Source: Paracoccaceae bacterium
GTDB taxonomy: Bacteria; Pseudomonadota; Alphaproteobacteria; Rhodobacterales; Rhodobacteraceae
Length of the DNA: 64,000 nucleotides
Assembly: GCA_024236495.1 (NCBI GenBank)
Contig: JACKKJ010000002.1
Location: forward strand, 714,294 to 778,293
Direction of reading: 5' to 3'
Below the pieces are notes generated by a model that was not told the DNA's origin, searched no databases, and saw only the letters and a program-made list of their open reading frames with translations. The position numbers were made by a program, and so were the translations under genes. Positions 9,287 to 19,345 of the stretch are shown here, in pieces (the first letter of the stretch is position 1; each line of letters opens with the position of its first letter).

Positions 9287-10060
9287 TTGACCCAGCAACC
9301 CGATCATGCCGGAACCGGCGCGCTGCCCCTGCGCATTGCCATGTGGTCCGGGCCGCGCAACCTGTCAACCGCGATGATGTATGCATTCGCGGCACGCGGC
9401 GACTGCGCCGTCTGGGATGAACCTTTCTACGCGGCCTATCTGAAGGCCACCGGGATAGACCATCCGATGCGCGATGCGATCATTGCCGCCCACGATACCG
9501 ATGCCGCCAGGGTGTCGGCGGCCTGCGCCGGCCCTGCGCCCGGAGGAAAGCCGCTTTTCTACCAAAAGCACATGACCCTTCACATGATCGACGGTTTCGA
9601 TCGCAGCTTCATGCGCGATTGCGTCAACGTCTTCCTGATCCGCCATCCTGCGCGGGTGGTTGCAAGCTATGCGCAAAAGCGCGAGGGCCCGGCGCTTGCG
9701 GATATCGGGTTCGTGCAGCAGGCGGAGCTTTTCGACGAGGTGGCAGACCGGTTGGGGCAAGCACCCATTGTCATCGACAGCCACGATATCCGCGCCGACC
9801 CGAAGACGTCGCTTGGCGCGCTTTGTGCCGTGCTCGGTGTTCCGTTCACCGACAGGATGCTGTCCTGGCCCGCCGGCCCGAAAAGCTTTGACGGCGCTTG
9901 GGCGCCGCATTGGTACAACGCCGTCCACGCCTCGACCGGGTTCGGCGCGCCGGAAGGGCCGTTGCCCGACCTGCCGTCCGAATATCGTCGGCTGGTGGAC
10001 GCAGCGCTTCCTTTCTATGAACGACTGGCCCGGTTCGGGGCGCAGGAAGCGGAGGGCTGA
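9287..10060 (+). CDS. sulfotransferase-like P-loop protein
   Basis: The protein is 257 residues if the TTG at 9287 is the start. No ATG occurs before the conserved core, and the purine-rich stretch is unusually close, so the start is uncertain. The N-terminal loop MWSGPRNLSTAM is a PAPS-binding-type P-loop as in the sulfotransferase superfamily, and FLIRHPARVVASYAQKR resembles the 3'-phosphate-binding region. It probably acts in the cytoplasm, but whether it moves sulfate or has another role is unknown. It lies directly between the class IV aminotransferase and paaH in a tight same-strand run. Confidence 0.7.
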   Translation: MTQQPDHAGTGALPLRIAMWSGPRNLSTAMMYAFAARGDCAVWDEPFYAAYLKATGIDHPMRDAIIAAHDTDAARVSAACAGPAPGGKPLFYQKHMTLHMIDGFDRSFMRDCVNVFLIRHPARVVASYAQKREGPALADIGFVQQAELFDEVADRLGQAPIVIDSHDIRADPKTSLGALCAVLGVPFTDRMLSWPAGPKSFDGAWAPHWYNAVHASTGFGAPEGPLPDLPSEYRRLVDAALPFYERLARFGAQEAEG

Positions 10061-10065
10061 AGCTG

Positions 10066-11493
10066 GTGGCAGCGATAGGCAAGTCTGGGGTTGTCGGCAT
10101 CGTCGGTGCTGGAACGATGGGCGCGGGGATCGCGCAGCTCGCGGCGGCGGCGGGGCACCCGGTCCTTCTTTACGATGCCTGGGACGGTGCGGCGGAAAAG
10201 GGCCGGGCGCGGATCGCCAAGGGCCTTGAAGGCCTGGTGAAGCGCGGAAGGATGACCGAGGCGGAGAGCGCCGCGATCATGGCGCGCATCGCGGTGGTCA
10301 CGAACCCGGAGGCGTTCGCGGGCGCGGCCCTTGCCATCGAGGCGGTCGTCGAGGACCTGGAGGTCAAGCGCAAGCTGTTCGCGCAGCTCGAGGCGGTCAT
10401 GGGCGATGACGCGATCCTTGCCACCAACACCTCCTCGATCTCCGTCACCGCGATCGCACGCGACCTGCGGCGGCCCGGTCGGTTCGCGGGCATGCATTTC
10501 TTCAACCCCGCGCCGGTGATGAAGCTGGTCGAGGTCATCTCGGGCGTTGCGACGGATGCGGCGGTCGCCGCGACGGTCTTTGCCACCGCAGAGGCATGGG
10601 GGAAGGTCGCCGTTCACGCGAAATCAACCCCCGGTTTCATCGTGAACCGTGTCGCGCGCGCCTATTACGCCGAGGCGCTTCGGCTTTACGAGGAACGGGT
10701 CGCCGATCCGGCGACGCTGGACGCGCTGATGACCGAGGGCGCGGGGTTTCGCATGGGGCCCTTCGCGCTGATGGATCTGATCGGGCACGACGTCAACTAT
10801 GCGGTCAGCCAGTCGGTCTTCAGCGCCTACTATCAGGAACCCCGGTTCCGCCCCTCGGTCGTACAGCTTGAACTCGTGAACGCCGGTCGCCTTGGGCGCA
10901 AGTCGGGTCGCGGGTTCTTCGACTATGCCGAAGGCGCCGCCCAGCCTGTCGCAGTAACGGAGACGGTGGAAACGGGCGCGGTTCCCCTGGAAGGTGCCGC
11001 CGCCGACCGGGTTTGCGATCTGCCGGCGGTCCGCATCCATCCGACCGACGGGCGCACCGCGCGAATGCTGGCCCGCGACTTCGCCAGGCCGGTCATCGTG
11101 ACCGACTTGACTGCGGGCCGGGGAATTGCCACCCGCGTCGGGTTCGCCGCCTCGCCGGATGTGCCGGACCGGGTGGTTGCGGAGTTCGTCGCTGCGATGG
11201 GCGCGCAGGGCCTGTCGGCGACGCGGCTGCCCGACTGGCCGGGCCTTGTCGCGATGCGCACGCTTGCCATGCTTGCGAACGAGGGGTTCGAGGCGGTGAT
11301 GCAGGGTGTCGCTGATGAAACGGCGGTCGATGCCGCGATGGTCAACGGCGTCAACTACCCGAGGGGGCCGATGGGCTGGGCGCGCGCGATTGGCCTTGGT
11401 CGCGTGCTTGCCGTTCTTGACAGCTTGCAGGCCCTGACCGGCGATCCCCGCTATCGCGCGTCGCTGGCGTTGCGCCTGGCCGTCGGGGACTGA
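10066..11493 (+). CDS. paaH: 3-hydroxyacyl-CoA dehydrogenase, 3-hydroxyadipyl-CoA type
   Basis: The GTG start at 10066 gives 475 residues. The N-terminal NAD-binding motif is IVGAGTMGAGIAQLAAAAG. The catalytic segments TNTSSISVTAIA, HFFNPAPVMKLVEVI and STPGFIVNRVA are all intact, followed by two C-terminal 3HCDH domains, as expected for PaaH/PaaC dehydrogenases of about 475-510 residues. It oxidises 3-hydroxyadipyl-CoA with NAD+ late in phenylacetate degradation. It starts 5 bp after the sulfotransferase-like gene and is separated from the main paa operon by dctP and paaZ, so it is probably transcribed apart from it. Confidence 0.88.
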   Translation: MAAIGKSGVVGIVGAGTMGAGIAQLAAAAGHPVLLYDAWDGAAEKGRARIAKGLEGLVKRGRMTEAESAAIMARIAVVTNPEAFAGAALAIEAVVEDLEVKRKLFAQLEAVMGDDAILATNTSSISVTAIARDLRRPGRFAGMHFFNPAPVMKLVEVISGVATDAAVAATVFATAEAWGKVAVHAKSTPGFIVNRVARAYYAEALRLYEERVADPATLDALMTEGAGFRMGPFALMDLIGHDVNYAVSQSVFSAYYQEPRFRPSVVQLELVNAGRLGRKSGRGFFDYAEGAAQPVAVTETVETGAVPLEGAAADRVCDLPAVRIHPTDGRTARMLARDFARPVIVTDLTAGRGIATRVGFAASPDVPDRVVAEFVAAMGAQGLSATRLPDWPGLVAMRTLAMLANEGFEAVMQGVADETAVDAAMVNGVNYPRGPMGWARAIGLGRVLAVLDSLQALTGDPRYRASLALRLAVGD

Positions 11494-11520
11494 TCCGCCG
11501 GCCACGCCGGGGCCGGATCA
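11491..11520 (+). terminator. hairpin just after paaH
   Basis: CCGGCC at 11498-11503 pairs with GGCCGG at 11511-11516 around a 7-nt loop, directly after the paaH stop, and flanking TGATCC/GGATCA could extend it. No T-run follows, so factor-independent termination is uncertain. The rest of 11521-11649 holds further G/C-rich inverted repeats but no gene. Confidence 0.4.
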
Positions 11521-11649
11521 GCCGGGCAGTAGTGCCAGCGTGATGACAGGGAACGCCGCCAGCGGCGTGGCCCTGCCCACCTGCCCGCGCGGCTTCGTTG
11601 ATCCGCGGCGACCTGCGGCGCGCAACCGGGTCCTGGATTCTTCCGGCAA

Positions 11650-12684
11650 TTACTGGCCATAGGCGCCCATCAGGGCGCGGGCTTCGTCGATCCGCGCCTG
11701 ACCGTCGATGCCGCGGGATTTCATGTCGTCGATCCACCTCGCGTAGACGGGTTCGACGGTCCTGCGCCACTCCTCTGCTTCGGCGGCGCTGATGGTGATG
11801 ATGTTGTTGCCAAGGTCGACCGCGATCTGGCGTGCCGGGTCATCCGCGTCCGCCTGCGTGCCGCCCGCGAAGACAGAGAAATCATGACCGGAGTTCTTGT
11901 CGATGACCGCCTTCAGATCGTCCGGCAGGCTCTCATAGCGGTCCTTGTTCATCGCAAGGACCAAGGTCAGGGTGTACAGCGCCGGCCCTTCGAATTCGGT
12001 ATGGTTGTGCACCAGTTCCGAAACCTTGAGCGCGGTCGTAACCTCCCACGGGATCGTCGCGCCGTCGATCACCCCGTCGGCCAGTGCCTCGGACACGGCC
12101 GGAACCGACATACCGACCGGTGCCGCGCCCGCCAGCTCAAGAAGTTCGTTGACCATCCGACTGCCGCCACGGATCTTCATGCCCTTCAGGTCGGCAGGAT
12201 GAACGACCGCCTTGTTGGTGTGAAAAAGGCCGGGTCCGTGAACCCAGGCGGCAAGGACGTGCACAGCGGCGAACTCTGTCTCCCTCATGTGCCGTTCGAG
12301 TACCTGCCACAGTGCCGATGAAGCGGCGCGCGCGTCCGTCACCATGAAAGGCAATTCGAAGACCTCGGTCGAGGGAAAGCGCCCGGGGGTGTAGCCCGGC
12401 ACTGTCCAGACGACATCGGCGACCCCATCGATCGCCTGGTCGATCAGTTTCGGCGGCGTACCGCCAAGCTGCATCTCCGGAAACCGGTCTATCTTGATCC
12501 GCCCGCCTGAGTCATTCTCGACACTGTCCGCCCATGCATCCAGGATCAGCTTCGGAACATTCGCCTGTGCGGGCAGGAAATGGTGAAGCTTCAGCGTGAC
12601 TTCCTGCGCCAGGGCGCCGGTCGCAGCGAACCCCGAGAGTGCTGCGCTGCCTAGAATGCAGAGGATTGTTCTGCGGTGCGTCAT
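11650..12684 (-). CDS. TRAP-type solute-binding protein, DctP family (no DctQM beside it)
   Basis: The start at 12684 has GAGGAGG 6-7 nt upstream and gives 344 residues; the frame continues further upstream but without support. A signal peptide (about residues 1-25, ending ATGALAQ) is followed by a DctP domain with LKLHHFLPAQANVPKLI and the ligand-region motifs KIRGGSRMVNE and SEALADGVIDGATIPWE. Such proteins deliver carboxylates to TRAP permeases, but no small or large permease subunit is encoded nearby. It lies 157 bp downstream of paaZ on the same strand and may share its transcript. A role with aromatic acids is conjecture. Confidence 0.88.
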   Translation of the reverse strand: MTHRRTILCILGSAALSGFAATGALAQEVTLKLHHFLPAQANVPKLILDAWADSVENDSGGRIKIDRFPEMQLGGTPPKLIDQAIDGVADVVWTVPGYTPGRFPSTEVFELPFMVTDARAASSALWQVLERHMRETEFAAVHVLAAWVHGPGLFHTNKAVVHPADLKGMKIRGGSRMVNELLELAGAAPVGMSVPAVSEALADGVIDGATIPWEVTTALKVSELVHNHTEFEGPALYTLTLVLAMNKDRYESLPDDLKAVIDKNSGHDFSVFAGGTQADADDPARQIAVDLGNNIITISAAEAEEWRRTVEPVYARWIDDMKSRGIDGQARIDEARALMGAYGQ

Positions 12685-12841
12685 CGCCTTCCTCCTCGTT
12701 GTTTCGCATGTCATGCCCCGATCTCGGGCGAAGACTTCGTCTTCGCGCGCATGATCGCCGATCCTTCCTCCTGATCCTTGGAATGTCGCACGCGCCTGCC
12801 GCGCTGTCATCCCGCTTGTAGCCAGGCTTCTGGCTTGCGAT
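12685..12841 (-). repeat. intergenic palindromic sequence between paaZ and dctP
   Basis: The spacer holds two clear hairpins. GCGAAGAC at 12728-12735 pairs with GTCTTCGC at 12739-12746 around TTC. AGCCAG at 12820-12825 pairs with CTGGCT at 12830-12835, just after the paaZ stop. They could reduce read-through from paaZ into dctP or belong to a dispersed intergenic repeat family. No gene is seen. Confidence 0.45.
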
Positions 12842-14866
12842 CTAGACCGCGACCATGGTCAGAAGCTCGTATTCCGCAATCTTCTCACCGTCCTGATTGT
12901 CCAGCCGGACGTGCCAGCGCACCTCGCCGTAGTCGGCATTGCGCGGGGTCTTTTCCTTGACGGTCAGCGTGACGCGGATGCTGTCGCCCGGGACCACAGG
13001 TTTGAGGAACCGCAGGCCGTCCAGGCCGGTATTGGCAAGAACCGGGCCTTCCTTCGGCTCGACGAAGAGGCCCGCCGCGAAGGACAAAAGCAGATAGCCG
13101 TGCGCCACCCGGCCGGGGAAGAACGGATTTCGCGCCGCCGCCGCCTCGTCCATATGGGCATAGAAGGTGTCGCCGGTGAAACTTGCGAAATGCTCGATGT
13201 CGTCCAGCGTGACCGTGCGCGGCCCCGTGACGAGCGTTTCCCCGATGGCCAGGGCGCCGAAGCGCCGGGTGAAGGGGTGCGCCGGGCCGGGGGTTTTTGT
13301 CGCGCCGGGAACCCATCTTCCGCCGATCGCGGTCAGCATGGCGGGGCTTCCTTGCACCGCGGTGCGCTGCATGAAGTGTTTCACGCCACGGATGCCGCCC
13401 TGTTCCTCGCCGCCGCCGGCCCGGCCGGGCCCGCCATGGACCATGTGCGGCATCGGCGCGCCGTGGCCCGTTGCCTCGGCCATGCTGTCGCGGTCGTTCA
13501 GATAGACGCGGCCGTGCCACGAAGCGATTTCCAAAGTCACGTCGCGGGCGAACTGCGTGTCATGGGTGATGATCGATGCGACAAGGCTGCCCTTGCCGCG
13601 GTTCGCAAGGTTGGCCGCATGACCCGCATCGCGGTAGGGCATGATGGTCGAAACAGGCCCGAATGCCTCGGTCTCGTGCACTTTTGTCGCGCGGTCGGGG
13701 TCGGCGCAAAGGAAAAGCGTCGGGGCAACGAATGCACCGCCGGACGCGTTTTCGCCGATCGGCGCGAAACCCTCCTGCCCACCGAAGACGCATTCCGCCT
13801 CGGTCGCGATGATGGCTGCCTTGGCAAGGACGTCGGCTTTCTGTTCCTGGGACACGAGGGCGCCCATGCGCACCCCTTCGGCCCTCGGATCGCCGACGGT
13901 GATCTTCGACAGGCGCGCCGACAACGCTTCGATCACCGCGGCGACCAGCGGCTCGGGCGCGATGATCCGGCGAATTGCGGTGCATTTCTGCCCCGCCTTC
14001 ACCGTGATCTCGCGGGCGGCTTCCTTGACGAACAGATCGAATTCCGGCGTGCCGGGCACCGCGTCGGGGCCAAGGATCGACGCATTCAGGCTGTCCTGTT
14101 CGGCTGTGAAGCGGACCGCGTTGCGGATCAGGTTCGGCGTTGCGCGCAGCTTCAGCGCGGTTTCCGCCGACCCGGTGAAGGTCACTGCGTCCTGGCTGCC
14201 CAGAAGGTCGAGCGTATCGCCAAGCCCGCCCGCGACAAGCTGCACCGCGCCTTCCGGCAGCAGGCCGCTGTCGGTCATCAGCCGTACGCAGGCTTCGGTG
14301 ACATAGCAGCTTGCCGTCGCCGGCTTGACGATCGACGGAACGCCGGCCAGCAGGCTGGGCGCAAGCTTTTCCAGCATCCCCCAGACCGGGAAGTTGAAGG
14401 CGTTGATATGCACAGCGGCGCCGCGCAACGGCGTATAGATGTGCTGGCCAAGAAAGGCTCCGGTCCGTCCAAGCTGCTCCGGCCCGCCGTCCAGAAGGAC
14501 ATGCGCATCGGGCAGTTCCCGCCGCCCTTTCGAGGCGTAGACAAACAGCGTCCCGATGCCGCCATCAATGTCGAACGCGTGATCCGACAGCGTCGCGCCC
14601 GTCGCATAGGAAACGTCGTAGAGGACCTGCTTGTTGGCATTCAGATGAAGCGCCAGCGCCTTCAGCATCCGCGCCCGGTCATGGAATGTCATTGCGCGCA
14701 AAGAGGCCCCTCCGCGCGCGCGGGCAAACTCCAGCACCGCCGCGAAGTCCAGCGAATCGTTGCCCGCACGCGCAAAGACGCGCCCGGTCGCGGCATCGGC
14801 GATTTCCCTGGCGCCCGGACCCGGCGCGACCCAGCGGCCCAGGACGTGACTGAAGATTTCCTGCAT
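12842..14866 (-). CDS. paaZ: PaaZ: oxepin-CoA hydrolase / 3-oxo-5,6-dehydrosuberyl-CoA semialdehyde dehydrogenase
   Basis: The start at 14866 (MQEIFSHVLGRWVAPG) gives 674 residues, close to the 681 of E. coli PaaZ. The N-terminal aldehyde dehydrogenase half has E256 (FTAEQDSLN) and the nucleophile C295 (AGQKCTAIRR), at the same numbers as in E. coli. The C-terminal MaoC-type hotdog hydratase (about 540-674) has D/H catalytic residues in FTGDTFYAHMDE. It opens the oxepin ring of the phenylacetyl-CoA intermediate and oxidises the resulting aldehyde. It diverges from paaG across a 100-bp control region with a TetR-type operator candidate. The frame is open upstream of 14866, but that part is intergenic. 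Confidence 0.96.
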   Translation of the reverse strand: MQEIFSHVLGRWVAPGPGAREIADAATGRVFARAGNDSLDFAAVLEFARARGGASLRAMTFHDRARMLKALALHLNANKQVLYDVSYATGATLSDHAFDIDGGIGTLFVYASKGRRELPDAHVLLDGGPEQLGRTGAFLGQHIYTPLRGAAVHINAFNFPVWGMLEKLAPSLLAGVPSIVKPATASCYVTEACVRLMTDSGLLPEGAVQLVAGGLGDTLDLLGSQDAVTFTGSAETALKLRATPNLIRNAVRFTAEQDSLNASILGPDAVPGTPEFDLFVKEAAREITVKAGQKCTAIRRIIAPEPLVAAVIEALSARLSKITVGDPRAEGVRMGALVSQEQKADVLAKAAIIATEAECVFGGQEGFAPIGENASGGAFVAPTLFLCADPDRATKVHETEAFGPVSTIMPYRDAGHAANLANRGKGSLVASIITHDTQFARDVTLEIASWHGRVYLNDRDSMAEATGHGAPMPHMVHGGPGRAGGGEEQGGIRGVKHFMQRTAVQGSPAMLTAIGGRWVPGATKTPGPAHPFTRRFGALAIGETLVTGPRTVTLDDIEHFASFTGDTFYAHMDEAAAARNPFFPGRVAHGYLLLSFAAGLFVEPKEGPVLANTGLDGLRFLKPVVPGDSIRVTLTVKEKTPRNADYGEVRWHVRLDNQDGEKIAEYELLTMVAV

Positions 14867-14914
14867 CGGCTCGGCCCTCTGACCATATCTCGCGACGAGT
14901 CGAGAGGTATATTG

Positions 14915-14928
14915 ACCGACCGGTTGGT
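14915..14928. promoter_or_regulatory. candidate PaaR (TetR) operator between paaZ and paaG
   Basis: ACCGACCGGTTGGT is an imperfect palindrome with six of seven base pairs matched, lying midway between the divergent paaZ and paaG starts. TTGACC (14912-14917) on the plus strand and TTGCAT...TATACC on the minus strand touch or flank it, so a bound repressor could block both promoters. Assignment to the TetR protein encoded at 17504 is inference from context. Confidence 0.6.
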
Positions 14929-14966
14929 TTATGCAAGTGTTTTGACAGGGAAGAGGAGAAACCGAG

Positions 14967-15758
14967 ATGTCCGAGACGATTCTCGTTGCCAGCCACGGGA
15001 CGTGGGTGGAGATCGCGCTGAACCGTCCGGACCGTCTGAACAGCTTCAACGACGAGATGCACCGCGCCCTTCGCGCCGCACTGGAGGATGCCAGGGATCA
15101 CGGCATGCGCGCGATCCTGCTGACCGGTTCGGGCCGCGGATTCTGCGCCGGCCAGGATCTGGGCGATCGCGACCCGTCAAAGATGGTCGGCGCGCCGGAC
15201 CTTTCCCGGACCCTGCGCGATTTCTACAACCCGCTTGTCCGGTTGATCCGGTCGCTTGATTGCCCGGTGGTCTGCGCCGTGAACGGCGTCGCGGCGGGCG
15301 CGGGCGCGAACCTCGCGCTGGCATGCGACATCGTCCTTGCCGCCGAAAGCGCCCGCTTCATCCAGTCCTTCGCCAAGGTCGGGCTTGTGCCGGACGCCGG
15401 CGGAACCTGGAACCTGGCGCGGCTGGTCGGCGAGGTGCGCGCCAAGGCCCTTGCCATGACCGCCACGCCCATCGCCGCCGCGCAGGCCGCCGACTGGGGC
15501 CTGATCTGGAAGGCGTTGCCCGACGCAGGGCTGATGGACGAGGCGCGCGCCCTTGCGGCCACCCTTGCCGCCGGGCCGACCCTTGGCCTTGCGATGACGA
15601 AGAAAGCCATTCAGGCGGCCTCGGGCAACTCCCTTGACGACCAGCTGGATCTTGAGGCGCAGTACCAGAAGACCTGCGGCGCATCGCGCGACTATGCCGA
15701 GGGCGTCAGCGCCTTTCTGGAGAAGCGCGCGCCGGTTTTTACAGGGGGCCGCACATGA
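14967..15758 (+). CDS. paaG: 1,2-epoxyphenylacetyl-CoA isomerase (crotonase family)
   Basis: The product is 263 residues, normal for PaaG. It has the crotonase CoA-binding and oxyanion-hole segments (LTGSGRGFCAGQDLGDR and NGVAAGAGANLALACDIV) and the aspartate D143 in LVPDAGGTWNL, matching the catalytic aspartate of PaaG rather than the two glutamates of ordinary enoyl-CoA hydratases. It converts the epoxide made by PaaABCE into oxepin-CoA. It is the first gene of the rightward paa operon; paaI overlaps its end by 4 bp. Confidence 0.92.
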   Translation: MSETILVASHGTWVEIALNRPDRLNSFNDEMHRALRAALEDARDHGMRAILLTGSGRGFCAGQDLGDRDPSKMVGAPDLSRTLRDFYNPLVRLIRSLDCPVVCAVNGVAAGAGANLALACDIVLAAESARFIQSFAKVGLVPDAGGTWNLARLVGEVRAKALAMTATPIAAAQAADWGLIWKALPDAGLMDEARALAATLAAGPTLGLAMTKKAIQAASGNSLDDQLDLEAQYQKTCGASRDYAEGVSAFLEKRAPVFTGGRT

Positions 15759-16188
15759 CACAGACGGTCGCAGAACGCGCCGCCGCGGCGATGTGGTCGG
15801 GTGACGGCGCCTCCAGATGGTTCGGTTTCAGGATCGCCGAGGTCGCAGAGGGCACCGCCGCGCTGACGCTTCTGGTGGAACCGCACCATTGCAACGGCCA
15901 CGGCATGCTGCACGGGGGCGTGACCTTTGCGCTGGCCGACAGCGCCTTTGCCTTTGCCTGCAACAGCCGCGGGCAGCGCACCGTGGCGCAGACGAACACG
16001 ATCACCTATCTTGCCGCGGGCAAGGTCGGCGACAGGCTTACCGCCAGGGCGCGCGAAGTGCAGTTGCGGGGCAAGTCCGGCATCTATGACGTGACCGTCA
16101 CGCGCGAGGACGGCACGGTGATCGCAGAGTTTCGCGGCCAGTCCCGCGCCATACCGGGCAGTCTGTTCGACAGCGCAGGAGAACGGCA

Positions 16189-16192
<4 letters not shown>
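15755..16192 (+). CDS. paaI: hydroxyphenylacetyl-CoA thioesterase PaaI
   Basis: This 145-residue hotdog-fold protein has the PaaI signature HCNGHGMLHGGVTFALADSA, where the HGG and the following aspartate form the active site, plus QTNTITYLAAGKVGD. The family hydrolyses phenylacetyl-CoA-type thioesters, returning CoA when intermediates stall. It overlaps paaG and paaK by 4 bp on each side, indicating translational coupling in the paa operon. Confidence 0.94.
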
Positions 16193-17499
<1,307 letters not shown>

Positions 17500-17503
17500 G
17501 CAG

Positions 17504-18103
17504 GTGGCACGCCCGGTCGCAAGCGATCATGAAGACAAGCGCCATGCGATCCTCAAGACCGCAGCGCGGATTTTCGCGGACGAGGGCTACGGACGCGCCT
17601 CGATGGCACAGGTGGCGGCGGCCTGCGGCATATCGAAGGCCAATATCTACCACTACTATCCGGGCAAGGAGGCGCTGCTGTTCGATATCCTCGACAGTCA
17701 CCTGCGCGAGCTGCGCGACCGGATCGTCGGTCAGGAATTCGCCAGCAACGACCCCGAGCAACAGCTGCGCGCCACGGTTGCCGAGCTTCTGGTCGCATAC
17801 GAGGGCGCGGATGCCGAACATGCGGTGCAGCTGAACGCGATCCATGCGCTTCCCGAAGCGATGCAGGAGGTGCTGCGCGGCTATCAGCGCGACCTTGTCC
17901 GCTTTGTCGCCGCGCGCCTTCGCGACATCGCGTCCCCCGCGCTGGCGGCGGACCGCACCCGGCTGAGGGCGATCACGATGTCGGTCTTTGCGATGACGAA
18001 CTGGCACTACCAATGGGACGCGGGCGCCGATCAGGCGGAGCGACATGCCTATGCCGATCTGATCTGCGATCTGATCACCGGCGGGCTTCACGGCCTGGGC
18101 TGA
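17504..18103 (+). CDS. paaR: TetR-family regulator, probably PaaR
   Basis: This 199-residue TetR-type repressor starts with GTG at 17504. The N-terminal HTH (about residues 10-60: AARIFADEGYGRASMAQVAA, then GISKANIYHYYPGKEALL) is followed by an all-helical ligand domain. It lies between paaK and paaJ, so autoregulation within the operon is likely, with phenylacetyl-CoA the expected inducer by analogy with other PaaR proteins. The candidate operator is at 14915-14928. Confidence 0.85.
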   Translation: MARPVASDHEDKRHAILKTAARIFADEGYGRASMAQVAAACGISKANIYHYYPGKEALLFDILDSHLRELRDRIVGQEFASNDPEQQLRATVAELLVAYEGADAEHAVQLNAIHALPEAMQEVLRGYQRDLVRFVAARLRDIASPALAADRTRLRAITMSVFAMTNWHYQWDAGADQAERHAYADLICDLITGGLHGLG

Positions 18104-18140
18104 ATCGGGCCGGCCGCAGCGCCGGCGAGGGAGGAACCGA

Positions 18141-19343
18141 ATGGACGCTTTCATCTGCGACGGGGTCAGGACGCCGATCGGGCGCTACGGTGGCGCGCTT
18201 TCTTCGGTGCGCACCGACGATCTGGCGGCGATCCCGATTGCGGCGCTGATGGCGCGGCAACCGCAGGCCGACTGGTCACAGGTGGACGACGTGATCCTCG
18301 GCGCCGCGAACCAGGCCGGAGAGGACAACCGCAACGTCGCGCGTATGGCGGCGCTTCTTGCCGGCCTTCCGGTCGAGGTGCCGGGAACGACCGTGAACCG
18401 CCTCTGCGCAAGCGGGCTTGACGCGGTCGGCATGGCGGCGCGGGCGATCCGCGCGGGCGACCAGGATCTTGTCATCGCGGGCGGCGTCGAAGGCATGAGC
18501 CGCGCACCCTTCGTGATGCCCAAGGCGACATCGGCCTTTTCGCGCGCGAATGCCGTCCATGACACGACCATCGGCTGGCGCTTCGTCAACCCGCGCATGA
18601 ACCGGGCGTACGGCACCCATTCGATGCCCGAAACCGCCGACAATGTCGCGGCCGACTTCGGCATCGCACGGGTGGATCAGGATGCCTTTGCCGCCCGGTC
18701 GCAGGCCCGATGGGAGGCAGCGCAGGCCGCCGGCGTCTTCTTGGAGGAGATCGTCGCGGTCGAGATCCCGCAGCGCAAGGGCGATCCGGTTGTCGTCGAT
18801 ACCGACGAACACCCCCGCCCGGGCACCACGGCCGAATCGCTGGCCCGTCTTGGCGGCGTGAACGGACCGGAGCTGAGCGTGACGGCAGGAAACGCATCGG
18901 GTGTCAACGATGGTGCCGCCGCCCTGCTGATCGCGGGCGAGGCCGCCGTGACGGCACAGGGCCTGACCCCGATCGCGCGGATCGTCGGCATGGCCGCTGC
19001 CGGGGTGGCGCCTCGCATCATGGGGATAGGCCCGGTTCCGGCAACGCAAAAGCTTCTGGCGCGCACCGGGCTTTCGATCGGCCAGATGGACGTGGTTGAA
19101 CTGAATGAAGCCTTCGCCAGCCAGGCGCTTGCCACGCTGCGCGCGCTTGGCCTGCCCGACGATGCCGCGCATGTGAACCCCAACGGCGGGGCGATCGCGC
19201 TGGGCCATCCGCTTGGCATGTCCGGGGCGCGCCTGGTGCTGACCGCCGCCCGCCAACTGCGCCGCACCGGCGGGCGCTACGCCCTGTGCACGATGTGCGT
19301 GGGCGTGGGCCAGGGCGCGGCGCTCATCCTGGAAAGGGTCTGA
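18141..19343 (+). CDS. paaJ: 3-oxoadipyl-CoA/3-oxo-5,6-dehydrosuberyl-CoA thiolase
   Basis: This 400-residue thiolase has the nucleophile C89 (NRLCASGLDAVG), the GGAIALGHPLGMSG histidine motif and the C-terminal cysteine motif CTMCVGVGQG. Length and context match PaaJ/PcaF, which cleaves both beta-ketoacyl-CoA intermediates of the pathway. It lies between paaR and paaA; paaA starts 2 bp after its stop. Confidence 0.93.
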   Translation: MDAFICDGVRTPIGRYGGALSSVRTDDLAAIPIAALMARQPQADWSQVDDVILGAANQAGEDNRNVARMAALLAGLPVEVPGTTVNRLCASGLDAVGMAARAIRAGDQDLVIAGGVEGMSRAPFVMPKATSAFSRANAVHDTTIGWRFVNPRMNRAYGTHSMPETADNVAADFGIARVDQDAFAARSQARWEAAQAAGVFLEEIVAVEIPQRKGDPVVVDTDEHPRPGTTAESLARLGGVNGPELSVTAGNASGVNDGAAALLIAGEAAVTAQGLTPIARIVGMAAAGVAPRIMGIGPVPATQKLLARTGLSIGQMDVVELNEAFASQALATLRALGLPDDAAHVNPNGGAIALGHPLGMSGARLVLTAARQLRRTGGRYALCTMCVGVGQGAALILERV

Positions 19344-19345
19344 GC

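Noticed and set aside
14942..14947. TTGACA just upstream of paaG as a -35 element
   Set aside because: It lies only 20 bp before the start codon, leaving no room for a -10 and a transcript start.
12911..15259. Plus-strand open frame (782 codons) opposite paaZ
   Set aside because: Antisense shadow; paaZ has catalytic residues at canonical positions.
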